A stretch of 64,000 nt of DNA, from positions 248,001-312,000 of the forward strand of contig NZ_FNDJ01000003.1 of the NCBI RefSeq assembly GCF_900099965.1. Reading direction: 5' to 3'. Made by a program: the position numbers and the translations under genes. This document shows, piece by piece, positions 44,365 through 52,786 of this stretch; position 1 is the first letter of the stretch; each line of letters begins with the position of its first letter. The notes under the pieces were generated by a model, which saw nothing but the letters and a program-made list of their open reading frames with translations, was not told the DNA's origin and ran no database searches. Source of the stretch: Nonomuraea jiangxiensis. GTDB lineage: Bacteria; Actinomycetota; Actinomycetes; Streptosporangiales; Streptosporangiaceae.

Positions 44365-45381
44365 TCAACGCGGTGTCCTGGCCAGCTTCCTTGGGCTGGT
44401 GAGGAAGCCCCAGCCCCAGGAGCAGTGCATGGTCGCGTAGACGACCGGCAGTCGCAGCTTGGCCGCCGGCGGGAGCCCGCTGCCCGTCACCAGCGAGCCC
44501 ACCACGACGGCCGCGACGTAGCCGCCGGGGACGATCAGCGTGAGCGGCAGGAACGGCGCGACGACCAGCCCGAGCAGCATGGCCAGCACGGCGGCAGGCG
44601 GCGCCAGGTAGCGCAGGTTGATCGTGCCCTCGTGGGTGCGCGAGACCACCCGCCGCCAGCGGCCGTAGTGGAAGTATTGCCTGGCCAGCGCCTTGACGTT
44701 GGGCCGGGGCCGGTAGGAGACGCGCATCCGGGGCTGGAACCAGACCAGGCCGCCGCTCTGGCGGATCCGGTGGTTCATCTCCCAGTCCTGGGCCCGCTGG
44801 AAGTGCTCGTCGTAGCCGCCCACCCGGTTGAGCGCCGAGCGGCGGAAGACGCCGAGATAGACCGTGTCGGCGGGACCCGCGGTGCCTCCCACGTGGAAGG
44901 CGGCCGCCCCCACACCGATCTTGGAGGTCATGGCGCAGGCGACGGCCTGCTCGAAGGGCGTGATGCCCTCGGCCGCCATGACGCCGCCCACGTTGTCGGC
45001 GCCGGTCTCCGCCAGCGTCTCGACCGCGACGCGCAGGTAGTCGGGGGGCAGCATGGCGTGCCCGTCGACCCTGGCGACGATGTCGTTACGGGAGGCGGCG
45101 ATGGCGGCGTTGAGGGCGTTGGGAGTGCGACCGGTCGGGTTGGGCACCACGGTCACCCGGCGATCGGCAGCCGCGATGGCGTCGGCGACCTCCTGGGTGC
45201 GGTCATGGGAGGGACCCACGGCGAGGACGACCTCGATCTCGCCGGGGTAGCTCTGGGCGAGGACCTGATCGACGGCCTCGCGTAGGTGCCGCTCCTCGTT
45301 GAGGACCGGCATGATGACGGAGATGGGGGGCCAGCCGCGCGTCTCCGCCGGCGCGTGCGGCGAGTCGGGGAACTGCTTCAT
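44365..45381 (-). CDS. GT2 glycosyltransferase with C-terminal membrane helices
   Basis: The 338-residue enzyme begins MKQFPDSPHAPAET at ATG 45381. It shows ISVIMPVLNEERHLREAVDQ, the metal motif IVARVDGHAMLP, and ED/QxxRW-type acceptor motifs FQRAQDWEMNHRI and YFHYGRWRR. Two or three hydrophobic helices follow (PPAAVLAMLLGLVVAPFLPL). This resembles succinoglycan or exopolysaccharide GT2 enzymes. It is convergent with the TagF-like gene across 30 bases and divergent from the second LCP gene. Confidence 0.86.
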   Translation of the reverse strand: MKQFPDSPHAPAETRGWPPISVIMPVLNEERHLREAVDQVLAQSYPGEIEVVLAVGPSHDRTQEVADAIAAADRRVTVVPNPTGRTPNALNAAIAASRNDIVARVDGHAMLPPDYLRVAVETLAETGADNVGGVMAAEGITPFEQAVACAMTSKIGVGAAAFHVGGTAGPADTVYLGVFRRSALNRVGGYDEHFQRAQDWEMNHRIRQSGGLVWFQPRMRVSYRPRPNVKALARQYFHYGRWRRVVSRTHEGTINLRYLAPPAAVLAMLLGLVVAPFLPLTLIVPGGYVAAVVVGSLVTGSGLPPAAKLRLPVVYATMHCSWGWGFLTSPRKLARTPR

Positions 45382-45462
45382 GGCGGGGCTCACGCTACTG
45401 TACGACCACGGCAGGAGGGCAATCGAAAGGCCGATCCTCCACGGTGACACTAGGGGGACTGC

Positions 45463-46899
45463 ATGCGAGACCCGGGCGAGGAGGACGCCGGTGTGCTCGT
45501 GGGCGGCGATGCCTACGGCGGTGTCAAGCTCCCCAGCCGCCCTCGCAGACCGCTCAGGAGCGCCAGGGCCCGCCGTCGCAACGTGATCATCGCCGGCCTG
45601 ATGTCCACCGGCGTTCTGATCACCACCGGCGTGGTGTGGGCGACCCCGCGCCAGATCGGCACCGTGGACGCCGGCGTGACCGCCCCCTCCCGCGGCGCCG
45701 AGAACATCCTGCTGGTCGGCATCGACAAGCGCGACGACCTGACGCGCCGCCAGCAGAACCAGCTCAAGCTGGGCCGCGAGGCGGGTCAGCGCACCGACAC
45801 CATGATGGTGATCCACCTGTCGGAGGACCACCGCCGGGTGACCGTGGTGAGCCTGCCGCGCGACACCTGGACGACGATCCCCGGCAAGGGCGACCACAAG
45901 ATCAATTCGGCATACCAGTTCGGCGGGCCCAAGCTCACCAAGCAGACCGTCGAGGCCGCCACGGGGCTGCAGATCAACCGCTACATCGAGGTCAACATCC
46001 TCGGCTTCATCGACGTCGTCGACTCGCTGGGCGGGGTGACCATCTGCACGCCCGTACCGATCAACGATCCCAAGACCGGGCTCGACCTGCGCGCGGGCAC
46101 CCACCAGCTGCGCGGAGTGCAGGCGCTCGGCTACGCCCGCACGCGGGCCACCGCGCGTTCCGACCTCGACCGCATCGACCGGCAGCAGCAGGTCATCTCG
46201 GCGCTGCTCAACCGGGCGCTGAGCGCCGACACGCTGGCCAACCCGGGCAAGCTCGCCTCGTTCGTCAACTCGACGCTGAGCACGGTCAAGGTCGATCCCG
46301 ACGACGGGCTGATCGGGCTGGCCACCCAGCTCAGGGACGTCTCGCTGGGCGACGTGAAGTTCGCCGAGGTGCCGCTGTCGGACGTCGACTTCAAGGCGCC
46401 CACCGGCGAGTCGGCGGTGCTGTGGGACCAGCAGGCGGCCCGCGACCTGTTCACCCGGATCAACGCCGACCAGGACCCGGCCGCCGAGCCCACCCCGAGC
46501 GTCACCCCCTCGAAGAAGCCGACCGCACCCCCGCTCACGCCGGAGCGGATCACGATCGAGGTCACGAACGGCACCGTCATCACCGGTCTCGGCGCCCGCA
46601 CGAAGGAAGCCCTGGTCGCGTACGGCTTCAAGGTCCCCGACAAGGCCGGCAACGCCGCCGAACCGGACTACGAGAAGACCGTCGTCCGCTACGGCGAGGG
46701 CGACGAGGCGGCGGCGAAGCTGGTGGCCTCCGCCATTCCGGGCGCCGAGCTCCGCAAGGCCGACGTCAAGGACATCGAGGTCATCGTCGGCCGCGATCAG
46801 CCGAAGATCCGGAAACGGCAGGCGACCGCCACCCCGTCCGCCAAGCCGAGTGTTACAGCGACCACCAAAACGGCAATGGAGAATATATGTAAGAAATAG
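45463..46899 (+). CDS. LytR-CpsA-Psr (LCP) cell-wall glycopolymer ligase, copy 2
   Basis: The 478-residue protein has one membrane helix (VIIAGLMSTGVLITTGVVW), then the LCP domain: AENILLVGIDKRDDL, RTDTMMVIHLSEDHRR, SLPRDTWTTIPG, INSAYQFGG, GYARTRATARSDLDRIDRQQ. A Thr/Pro linker and a LytR_C domain (IEVTNGTVITGLGARTKEAL) end it. All arginine and aspartate residues of the pyrophosphate-binding site appear present, so it should be active in linking a polymer to peptidoglycan. It stands at the right end of the glycopolymer locus and mirrors the copy at 30391. Confidence 0.93.
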   Translation: MRDPGEEDAGVLVGGDAYGGVKLPSRPRRPLRSARARRRNVIIAGLMSTGVLITTGVVWATPRQIGTVDAGVTAPSRGAENILLVGIDKRDDLTRRQQNQLKLGREAGQRTDTMMVIHLSEDHRRVTVVSLPRDTWTTIPGKGDHKINSAYQFGGPKLTKQTVEAATGLQINRYIEVNILGFIDVVDSLGGVTICTPVPINDPKTGLDLRAGTHQLRGVQALGYARTRATARSDLDRIDRQQQVISALLNRALSADTLANPGKLASFVNSTLSTVKVDPDDGLIGLATQLRDVSLGDVKFAEVPLSDVDFKAPTGESAVLWDQQAARDLFTRINADQDPAAEPTPSVTPSKKPTAPPLTPERITIEVTNGTVITGLGARTKEALVAYGFKVPDKAGNAAEPDYEKTVVRYGEGDEAAAKLVASAIPGAELRKADVKDIEVIVGRDQPKIRKRQATATPSAKPSVTATTKTAMENICKK

Positions 46900-46933
46900 A
46901 TATAACGTTGGGCCAGCTCGGACAGGTGAGGCC

Positions 46934-47281
46934 ATGGTGGTCAGGCACTGGCGAGAGGATCTTTGCACGGTCATCCAGGTCACGGGCGACCTCGATGTGG
47001 CCGGCGCCCCCCGCCTGCGAGCCGAGCTGGAGCAGGCGACCACCGTCTCAGGCCCGCTCAACCTGATCCTGGACTTCACCGAGGTCCCGTTCTGCGACTC
47101 CGTCGGGCTCGGCGTGCTGGTAGGCCTGCACAACCAGGTCAAGCGCCGGAAAGGCCGCATGATCGTCGTTCTCGCGCCCGGCATGATCCGCCATCTGCTC
47201 ACGATCACCAACCTCGACCGCCACTTCGAGACCAGCGAATCCCTCGCGGAGGCACGTGCGGCCATGGGCAGCGCGGCCTGA
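46934..47281 (+). CDS. STAS-domain anti-sigma-factor antagonist
   Basis: The 115-residue protein is a lone STAS domain. It has VIQVTGDLDVAGAPRLRAEL at the first strand and FTEVPFCDSVGLGVLVGLH at the phosphorylation helix. Canonical antagonists have DSSGLG there, so the serine in DSVGLG is the candidate phosphosite. Such proteins bind an anti-sigma kinase and release a sigma factor. No kinase or phosphatase partner is adjacent. I chose ATG 46934, 34 bases after the LCP stop; upstream in-frame residues do not look like this family. Confidence 0.85.
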   Translation: MVVRHWREDLCTVIQVTGDLDVAGAPRLRAELEQATTVSGPLNLILDFTEVPFCDSVGLGVLVGLHNQVKRRKGRMIVVLAPGMIRHLLTITNLDRHFETSESLAEARAAMGSAA

Positions 47282-47392
47282 CGAACCAGGCACCGTTTGA
47301 GATCATGGTCTTTGTCATCACGGGCACACCCTCGCCACGGCCCCATGGTCCATGCTGTCGCGAGAGCCCCCACAGATGCGGAGGCTTTCACG

Positions 47393-48223
47393 TTGTTCGA
47401 CCTGTTCCCCGAGCCCGCGCGCTCCCAGCTCGTCGCCGCGTTCGACGAGGGCAGGAGCCGGCCTGAGTGGTGCTTCGCGGAGGGCCAGGCCCGGCTGTCG
47501 TTCTGGGCTCCCTTCGCCGGCGCGGAGCCGGTGATCATCTGGCCGTTCGACCCGGGACCGGACCCCGCCACCGCCGCCGGGCTGCTGCGCCGCAGCCTGC
47601 ACGCGATGGGGCTGAAGAAGATGATTCACGACATCTCCCTCCGGCCCGGACTCCACCCGGTCGTCGACCGTGCCGTCGAACACGAGGCCCTGACCCTGGC
47701 CGGGTTCGCCATGGAGGTGGAGCGGCTGTCGCTCGAATGGGTGGCGGGCAGCGACCTCCCGGCGGACCCCGGCCGGCTGACCTACCGCCCCGCGCTCCGC
47801 ATGGAGCCCGGCGAGGTGCTCGACCTCCTCGTACGCATCTCGCAGGGCTCGCTCGACCACGACACGCGGGTCGAGGTCGCCACGGCGGGCGCGGCGCACG
47901 AGGCCCGATGGATGTACGACGACCTGGTCAACCGCAAGGCCAAGCCGAGCTGGTTCGTCATCGGCTACCTGGGCGACTCCCCCGTCGGCCTGGTGGCGCC
48001 CGACGACCACTCCATCGCCTACATCGGCGTCGTGCCCGAGCACCGCGGCCACGGCTACGTCGACGACCTGCTGGCCAGGGGCACCCGTACGCTGGCGGAG
48101 GCCGGCCTGCAACGCATCGTCGCGGCCACCGACGTGGCCAACGTGCCCACGGCGAACGCGTTCCTGCGTGCGGGATACTCGGAGGTCGGCCGGGTGTTCC
48201 GCTACTACTGGAGGTCATCGTGA
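47393..48223 (+). CDS. GNAT-family N-acetyltransferase
   Basis: About 276 residues from TTG 47393, which has GGAGG eight bases upstream; ATG 47345 has no ribosome site. The C-terminal half is the GNAT core: DDHSIAYIGVVPEHRGHGYVDDLLA with the acetyl-CoA loop EHRGHGY, then ATDVANVPTANAFLRAGY. The N-terminal half may be a second, decayed GNAT fold. Substrate unknown. Its stop overlaps the start of the LLM oxidoreductase (GTGA), so the two may act on one compound. Confidence 0.83.
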   Translation: MFDLFPEPARSQLVAAFDEGRSRPEWCFAEGQARLSFWAPFAGAEPVIIWPFDPGPDPATAAGLLRRSLHAMGLKKMIHDISLRPGLHPVVDRAVEHEALTLAGFAMEVERLSLEWVAGSDLPADPGRLTYRPALRMEPGEVLDLLVRISQGSLDHDTRVEVATAGAAHEARWMYDDLVNRKAKPSWFVIGYLGDSPVGLVAPDDHSIAYIGVVPEHRGHGYVDDLLARGTRTLAEAGLQRIVAATDVANVPTANAFLRAGYSEVGRVFRYYWRSS

Positions 48224-49059
48224 GGCTCGGGGTCATGTACGACCGGGATCTGCCGCCGGAGGGGCTCATCCCGTTCGCCAGGGCGCTCGACGAGACCACG
48301 GTGCACGACCTGTGGGTGGTGGAGGACCTGGGCTGGACGGGCGGCGTCTCCTCGGCCGCCACCGCGCTGGCCGTGACCTCCCGGCTGCGCGTGGGCATAG
48401 GCATCACCCCGGCGCCGCTGCGCAACCCGATGCTGCTGGCGATGGAGCTGGCCAACCTGGCCCGCCTGCACCCCGGGCGGCTGGCGGCCGGGATCGGGCA
48501 CGGCGTGCCCGGCTGGATGCGCCAGGTGGGCGCCGCCGTGCCGTCGCCGCTGGCGCTGCTGGAGGAGACGATCACGTCCGTACGCGCTTTGCTGCGCGGC
48601 GAGACGGTCACCCTGCACGGCCGGGCGGTCCACCTGGACGGGGTGTCGCTGGTCCACCCGCCCGCCGAGCCGCCGCCGGTGCTGAGCGGGGTGAAGGGAC
48701 CGCGCTCGCTGGCGCTGTCGGGCCGGGTCGCGCAGGGCACGATCGTGCCCGAGGGCACCGGGCCCGCGCAGTTGCCCGGCATCCGGGACCGGATCGGGGC
48801 CTCGGACGATCACGAGCTGGCCGTCTTCACCTACCTCCACACGGGCCCGGACGCCGCCACGGCCGCCCGCTCGGTGGCGGCCGGCCAGGCCGAGTTCCTC
48901 GGGGTGCCGGTGGAAGAGGTGACGATGGCGGTGGGGACGCCTGAGGAGGCGGCGGGGCAGGTCAGGAGGTTGTGGACGGGCGGGGCGGACACGGTGGTGG
49001 TACGCCCGATCGACACGGACCCACTCCCCCACATCAAGGCCCTCCTGTCGGCCCTGTAA
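48220..49059 (+). CDS. LLM-class (luciferase-like) flavin/F420-dependent oxidoreductase
   Basis: The 279-residue TIM-barrel protein starts VRLGVMYDRDLPPEGL. It shows LWVVEDLGWTGG, RLRVGIGITPAPLRNP and LHPGRLAAGIGHG, all typical of the bacterial luciferase superfamily. Many actinobacterial members use F420H2 instead of FMN, and this genome makes F420, so that cofactor is plausible but not shown by the sequence. GTGA overlap with the GNAT gene suggests a joint task such as detoxification or antibiotic modification. Confidence 0.86.
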   Translation: MRLGVMYDRDLPPEGLIPFARALDETTVHDLWVVEDLGWTGGVSSAATALAVTSRLRVGIGITPAPLRNPMLLAMELANLARLHPGRLAAGIGHGVPGWMRQVGAAVPSPLALLEETITSVRALLRGETVTLHGRAVHLDGVSLVHPPAEPPPVLSGVKGPRSLALSGRVAQGTIVPEGTGPAQLPGIRDRIGASDDHELAVFTYLHTGPDAATAARSVAAGQAEFLGVPVEEVTMAVGTPEEAAGQVRRLWTGGADTVVVRPIDTDPLPHIKALLSAL

Positions 49060-49187
49060 GCGCCCTCCAGTTCCTCGGCCCTGTAGCTCACCCCAGCCCT
49101 CGGCCCTGGCCCGCACCACCAGATCCTCGGCCCTGCAACTCACCCCCCCAGCCGCCTTCCTAGACCGCCGGGTCCTCGGCCCTGTAA
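49048..49187. repeat. Decayed tandem repeat of a gene's terminal 12 bases
   Basis: TCGGCCCTGTAA ends the LLM gene at 49048-49059. Copies with one to three changes follow at 49075, 49100, 49127 and 49176. Intervals are 27, 25, 27 and 49 bases, that is about one or two units of 26. Downstream, 49250-49290 repeats GGATGGCCGATGG. The 49060-49317 gap holds only these repeats and the leader of the next gene. Confidence 0.7.
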
Positions 49188-49317
49188 CCCTCGCTGCGCC
49201 TGCCTTTCCTGGCCCCCGGCGTGATCTCTGGCGGGTGTCGGAGGGTGGCCGGATGGCCGATGGGGGTCGGTCGGATGGCCGATGGCCGGGGCCGGGCGCT
49301 CGGCCACGATCGCTGAC

Positions 49318-50064
49318 ATGAGGCAAATCGCGATATTCGCGGCATGCGCATCGGTGGTGGCCCTGGCGACGGGCGGATGCGGGGTGGACCTGGACGCGGA
49401 CGAGGTCCACACCGCCCGGTCGTTCTCCTTCACCGGGACCGAGCTGAAGATCAGATCCTCGCTGGGCGGCCTCCGCGTCCTGCCGGGCACCGGCGGAGCC
49501 GTCGTGGTCGAGCGGTGGGTCCGCGGCAAGGCCGCCGGCGAGGGCAACGCCACCTGGTCGTTGCGGGACGGCACCCTCCGGCTCGGCGCGAACTGCACCA
49601 TGATCCTCGGCGACTGCGGCGCCCGCTACCACGTCAAGGTCCCGCCCGGCGTACGGCTGTCGATCGACACGGTGGACGGCGTCATCCTGAAAGACCTCAC
49701 CCAGGACGTGGACGTGTCCACCAGGGAACACATCCAGGTGTCGGGCGCCTCGGGCAAGCTGCGCCTGCTGAGCGAGGGCCCGATCACCGGGGAGCGGCTG
49801 AGGTCGGCGAACGTCAGGTGCAGGACCTCGGACGGCGCCATAAAGGTGACCTTCGACAGCCCGCCCACCAACCTCGACCTGCAGTCACGCGACGGCCGGG
49901 TGACCGCGACGGTGCCGAGGGACTCCTACGCGGTGACGACCGCGAGCAAGGAGGGCGAGGACCGTTCCGAGCTCAAGGACACCAAGAGCCCCCGTACCAT
50001 CGTCGCCCGCAGCACCACGGGAGACGTCCAAATCCTGGCCCGCGGCGATCGCGCGGGCTCCTGA
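49318..50064 (+). CDS. DUF4097-like secreted adhesin-type beta protein, probable lipoprotein
   Basis: The 248-residue protein has a hydrophobic leader ending ALATGGCGVD, where the Cys may be lipid-modified although the lipobox is imperfect. The rest is a run of short strands such as LKIRSSLGGLRVLPG, VDGVILKDLTQDVDV, SDGAIKVTFDSPP and DGRVTATVP. These make the parallel beta-solenoid of DUF4097 (putative adhesin) proteins. Function unknown. Start ATG 49318 is at the end of the repeat-rich gap. Confidence 0.78.
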   Translation: MRQIAIFAACASVVALATGGCGVDLDADEVHTARSFSFTGTELKIRSSLGGLRVLPGTGGAVVVERWVRGKAAGEGNATWSLRDGTLRLGANCTMILGDCGARYHVKVPPGVRLSIDTVDGVILKDLTQDVDVSTREHIQVSGASGKLRLLSEGPITGERLRSANVRCRTSDGAIKVTFDSPPTNLDLQSRDGRVTATVPRDSYAVTTASKEGEDRSELKDTKSPRTIVARSTTGDVQILARGDRAGS

Positions 50065-50133
50065 TGGCAGGTGACCGACCCGGGGAGACTTGTCCTCGCG
50101 CCGGTCACCTGCCCACCTGCCTTCGCCTCCCGC

Positions 50134-50955
50134 TCACTCCCAGATGGCGGCGTACTTGCCGCCCTCGGCGTTCACCTGAACGGGATGCAGCCCCTGGTCC
50201 TTGAGCTGGTTGAACCGCACCTGGTAGCCGGAGCTGCTCATGTCGATGTAGTTGGCGTACCGGCGCCCGTCCTTGCGCCACACGGCCGTGTACGTGCCGT
50301 CGGGCGCCACGGCCACCTTGACCGGCCGAAACCCCTTGGCCTTCCTGGCCCGGAACTCGGCCTCGTACTTCTGCCGGGAGTAGCCGTAGGTGTAGTACCA
50401 GGCTCCACCGGTGTTGGCGGTCCACACGCCCACGTAGCGGACGTCACCCGGAGTGCCGTACGCGTCCACGGAGGTCAGCGCGAGCCCCTGGGCGACGGCC
50501 TGCTTGTTGACGGCGCCGAACCGTTCCGGCGTGAGGTTCGACTTGGTGAGGAAGCTGCCGCCCTTCTTCTCCCAGATCGCGGTGAAAACGGCGGAGTCGC
50601 CCGACCCGGTGGCCGAGACCGAGACCGGCTGCGCCCCGTCCTTCAACCCGGCATCGAACCGCTTCTGGAACCCGCCGGGCGACATGCCCTGCCAGATGCC
50701 CCATTCGGTCGACGATCCGTCCTTGAGCCACACGGCCGCGTACCGCTCACCGTCGGAAACGTTTACCGTGATCGGCCGATATCCCTGGGCCTTGAGCCTC
50801 TTCACCTGAGCCTCGCTCTGGGCGGGGCTGACGTTGTGGTAGGCGTACCAGGCCGGGGCCGCCTGGGCACTCGCGGTGGGCACCGTCGCCACGGCCGGAG
50901 CCGCGACACCGGCCAGTAAAGATGCGACGACTGCGACTTTCCTCGTGGTCCGCAT
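50134..50955 (-). CDS. Secreted protein of five BTRD1-like tandem repeats
   Basis: The 273-residue protein has a signal peptide (about residues 1-32, ending ASAQAAP). Five repeats of about 45 residues follow. Each has an aromatic-rich start, a helix such as EAQVKRLKAQGYRPI and ends with a strand like ERYAAVWL, FTAIWE, YVGVWT, YTAVWR or YAAIWE. That is the pattern of bacterial tandem repeat domain 1, known from secreted proteases and polyglycine hydrolase-like proteins. No catalytic domain is attached, so it may be a binding module. ATG 50955 has GGGAGGG just upstream. Confidence 0.78.
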   Translation of the reverse strand: MRTTRKVAVVASLLAGVAAPAVATVPTASAQAAPAWYAYHNVSPAQSEAQVKRLKAQGYRPITVNVSDGERYAAVWLKDGSSTEWGIWQGMSPGGFQKRFDAGLKDGAQPVSVSATGSGDSAVFTAIWEKKGGSFLTKSNLTPERFGAVNKQAVAQGLALTSVDAYGTPGDVRYVGVWTANTGGAWYYTYGYSRQKYEAEFRARKAKGFRPVKVAVAPDGTYTAVWRKDGRRYANYIDMSSSGYQVRFNQLKDQGLHPVQVNAEGGKYAAIWE

Positions 50956-51199
50956 GACCCTCCCATACAGGTTTCTTTACGTGTTCATGGGGATGGGGAC
51001 CGACCCTAACAGCAGTTCCTGACGGCCCGCTGGCAACCTGTCATGACAGGACAAGCCATCACGCCTCGCCGGTGGGGGCCTGGCAGGATTCCGGCTGGGC
51101 GGCGGCCCCCCGGGCGGTACGGTCTCAAGTGACCGGCAGGTGGACATTCCGCGCCCCAGCATCCACGATGGGGCTGTCGAGTGATCTCATGGAGGTGCC

Positions 51200-51370
51200 A
51201 TGAAGACCCCCCAGCTTCCCGGGCCCGTCCGGCGGGTGGCCGCGTGCGCCGCCACCGTTCTCGCCACCCTGGCCCTGGCCACCCCGCCCGCCCAGGCCGC
51301 CGATCCGGCGCCCGACGCGACGGTCGTCCGGACGCCGCAGGGCGCAGGCTGCCACTTCGCCGACGTCTGA
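51200..51370 (+). CDS. Small secreted peptide, 56 residues
   Basis: ATG 51200 follows an almost ideal ribosome site (GGAGGTGCC). The product has a twin-hydrophobic signal sequence (residues about 12-33, ending PAQAA) and would leave a peptide of about 22 residues with one Cys and one His near the C-terminus (GAGCHFADV). A perfect hairpin follows the stop at once. I do not recognise the peptide. It could be a genuine small secreted product or a gene shortened by an early stop, since reading on in another frame gives plausible coding for some 30 residues. Confidence 0.5.
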   Translation: MKTPQLPGPVRRVAACAATVLATLALATPPAQAADPAPDATVVRTPQGAGCHFADV

Positions 51371-51372
51371 CC

Positions 51373-51399
51373 GATGGCGGCCCTGACCCGGCCGCCATC
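51373..51399 (+). terminator. GC-rich hairpin after the small peptide gene
   Basis: A perfect 10-base stem, GATGGCGGCC and GGCCGCCATC, around a seven-base loop begins three bases after the stop. There is no T-run, as is common in actinomycete terminators. It may also shield the end of the convergent gene at 51437. Confidence 0.55.
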
Positions 51400-51436
51400 C
51401 TGACCAACCTCGACGCCGCAGGAGCTACGACGCCTG

Positions 51437-52573
51437 TCAGCCGAGCTTCTCGAAGGGCGTCGGCGCCTGCCCGGTCCAGCGGTAGAGCTGCGCGTGGCTG
51501 GTCTGCTTGGTCACCCCGTTCTCCTCGACCGTGCCTGCCCTGGAGACGTAGTAACGCCCACCGCCCAGCGAGATCAGCCCGTACTCACCGGTGAACTCCC
51601 AGCCCCTGACGCCCGAGCCCGCGTCCTGAAGCCCACCCGGCGCCAGTGTGAGCAACTCGCCGCGCTCGGGCCGGGGCTGCCCCACGATGTCGCCCTTCTT
51701 CGGCCGCGTGGCACCGTTCACCATGAAGAACGAATAATTGGGGAACTGCGGCTTGGTGCCCTTGTAGACGGCCATCATCCAGTTGCCGGTGTATTCGTCG
51801 TACTGCAGGTTCTGCACCCCGTAGGTCGTGTTGCCGGTGTAGAGGAAATACTTGCCGTCCACCCGCTGGGGACCGCTCTTGTGCGGGGCGCTCTCGGTGA
51901 GCGGCTTCTCGTACGTCTTCCACGTGTCGATGTCGTACTGGAGCAGCACCTGGTGGTCGTTGTCCGACCGGGTGGTGTTGGCGTAGACGCCGTAGGCCAC
52001 GGTCAGCCGCTGCTTGCCGTGCTTGTTCCCGAACTCCGGCCCGAACGAGACCCCGTCGATGCCACTGCACCCGTACCGGTGATCGGGAGTGTTGCCCACG
52101 TTGCCGTCGAACGTGCCGTCCCCGTTCATGTCGGCCACGTAATCCGACACGACCTCCTTCAGGTAGACCGTGCTGACCACGTCGCTGGTCTGGGCGTCCA
52201 TGTTCATGCTGGTGATGCGGTCGACATCGAAGATCGCGATGTAGAACGACTCCTGCGCCTTGTACTCCAGGGAGCCGTACACGCGGCCGTCCCTGGTGTT
52301 GAAGTCCAGGTCACCGAGGTGCCCCGTGAAGCCCGTCACCGAGCCCACCGGGTTGCCCTTGAGGTCGGTCTTGACCAGAAGGTTGGTGAAGGAGAAGTAC
52401 ATGTACCCCTTGCGCTGGTCGATGGCGATGCCCTGCACGTGACCGGAGGCCCAGGCGCCGCCGTAGATCTCGTTCGGCAACTCCCGTGGCCGGCGGTCGT
52501 CCGCGACGGCCGGCGGGGTGATCAGGCCCAGCGAGGCGGTGGCGGCCAGGGCGAAGGTCAGGACTTTGCGCAT
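51437..52573 (-). CDS. Secreted beta-propeller-like protein of unknown function
   Basis: The 378-residue protein has a signal peptide ending PPAVADD. Its mature part has repeated strands typical of a propeller, such as QGIAIDQRKGYMYFSF and GDLDFNTRDGRVYGSL. A calcium-binding-like loop, DMNGDGTFDGNVG, matches the dockerin or EF-hand Asp pattern. No enzyme motif is visible. It is alone, divergent from the membrane propeller gene at 52787 across 213 bases. Homologues are secreted hypothetical proteins as far as I recall. Confidence 0.72.
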   Translation of the reverse strand: MRKVLTFALAATASLGLITPPAVADDRRPRELPNEIYGGAWASGHVQGIAIDQRKGYMYFSFTNLLVKTDLKGNPVGSVTGFTGHLGDLDFNTRDGRVYGSLEYKAQESFYIAIFDVDRITSMNMDAQTSDVVSTVYLKEVVSDYVADMNGDGTFDGNVGNTPDHRYGCSGIDGVSFGPEFGNKHGKQRLTVAYGVYANTTRSDNDHQVLLQYDIDTWKTYEKPLTESAPHKSGPQRVDGKYFLYTGNTTYGVQNLQYDEYTGNWMMAVYKGTKPQFPNYSFFMVNGATRPKKGDIVGQPRPERGELLTLAPGGLQDAGSGVRGWEFTGEYGLISLGGGRYYVSRAGTVEENGVTKQTSHAQLYRWTGQAPTPFEKLG

Positions 52574-52786
52574 GTTCCGGTACCCGTCTTCCGTTAATGA
52601 TCATGCCGAAACCCGACGTTATACCGACCAAATGCCGCTGTCCGACAAACAGGCGAACTACCAGTGAAGATCACCGGAAGCCCGCCGCCGACCCTCGCCT
52701 CACGGTCGCCCACAGCCTCGGGCCGGGATCGATTGATATGTCGCCGTAACTGCCCTCTCACATTTCCCGATATCGGACGGGGAGGC

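Noticed and set aside
44365..47571. A single 1068-codon open frame on the minus strand
   Set aside because: Only 44365-45381 shows GT2 motifs. The remainder is antisense to the LCP and STAS genes, has the composition of shadow frames in GC-rich DNA, and has no family motif.
49060..49317. Small gene in the repeat-rich gap
   Set aside because: Frames here are Pro/Ser/Arg shadows interrupted by the repeated stop motif and have no ribosome sites.
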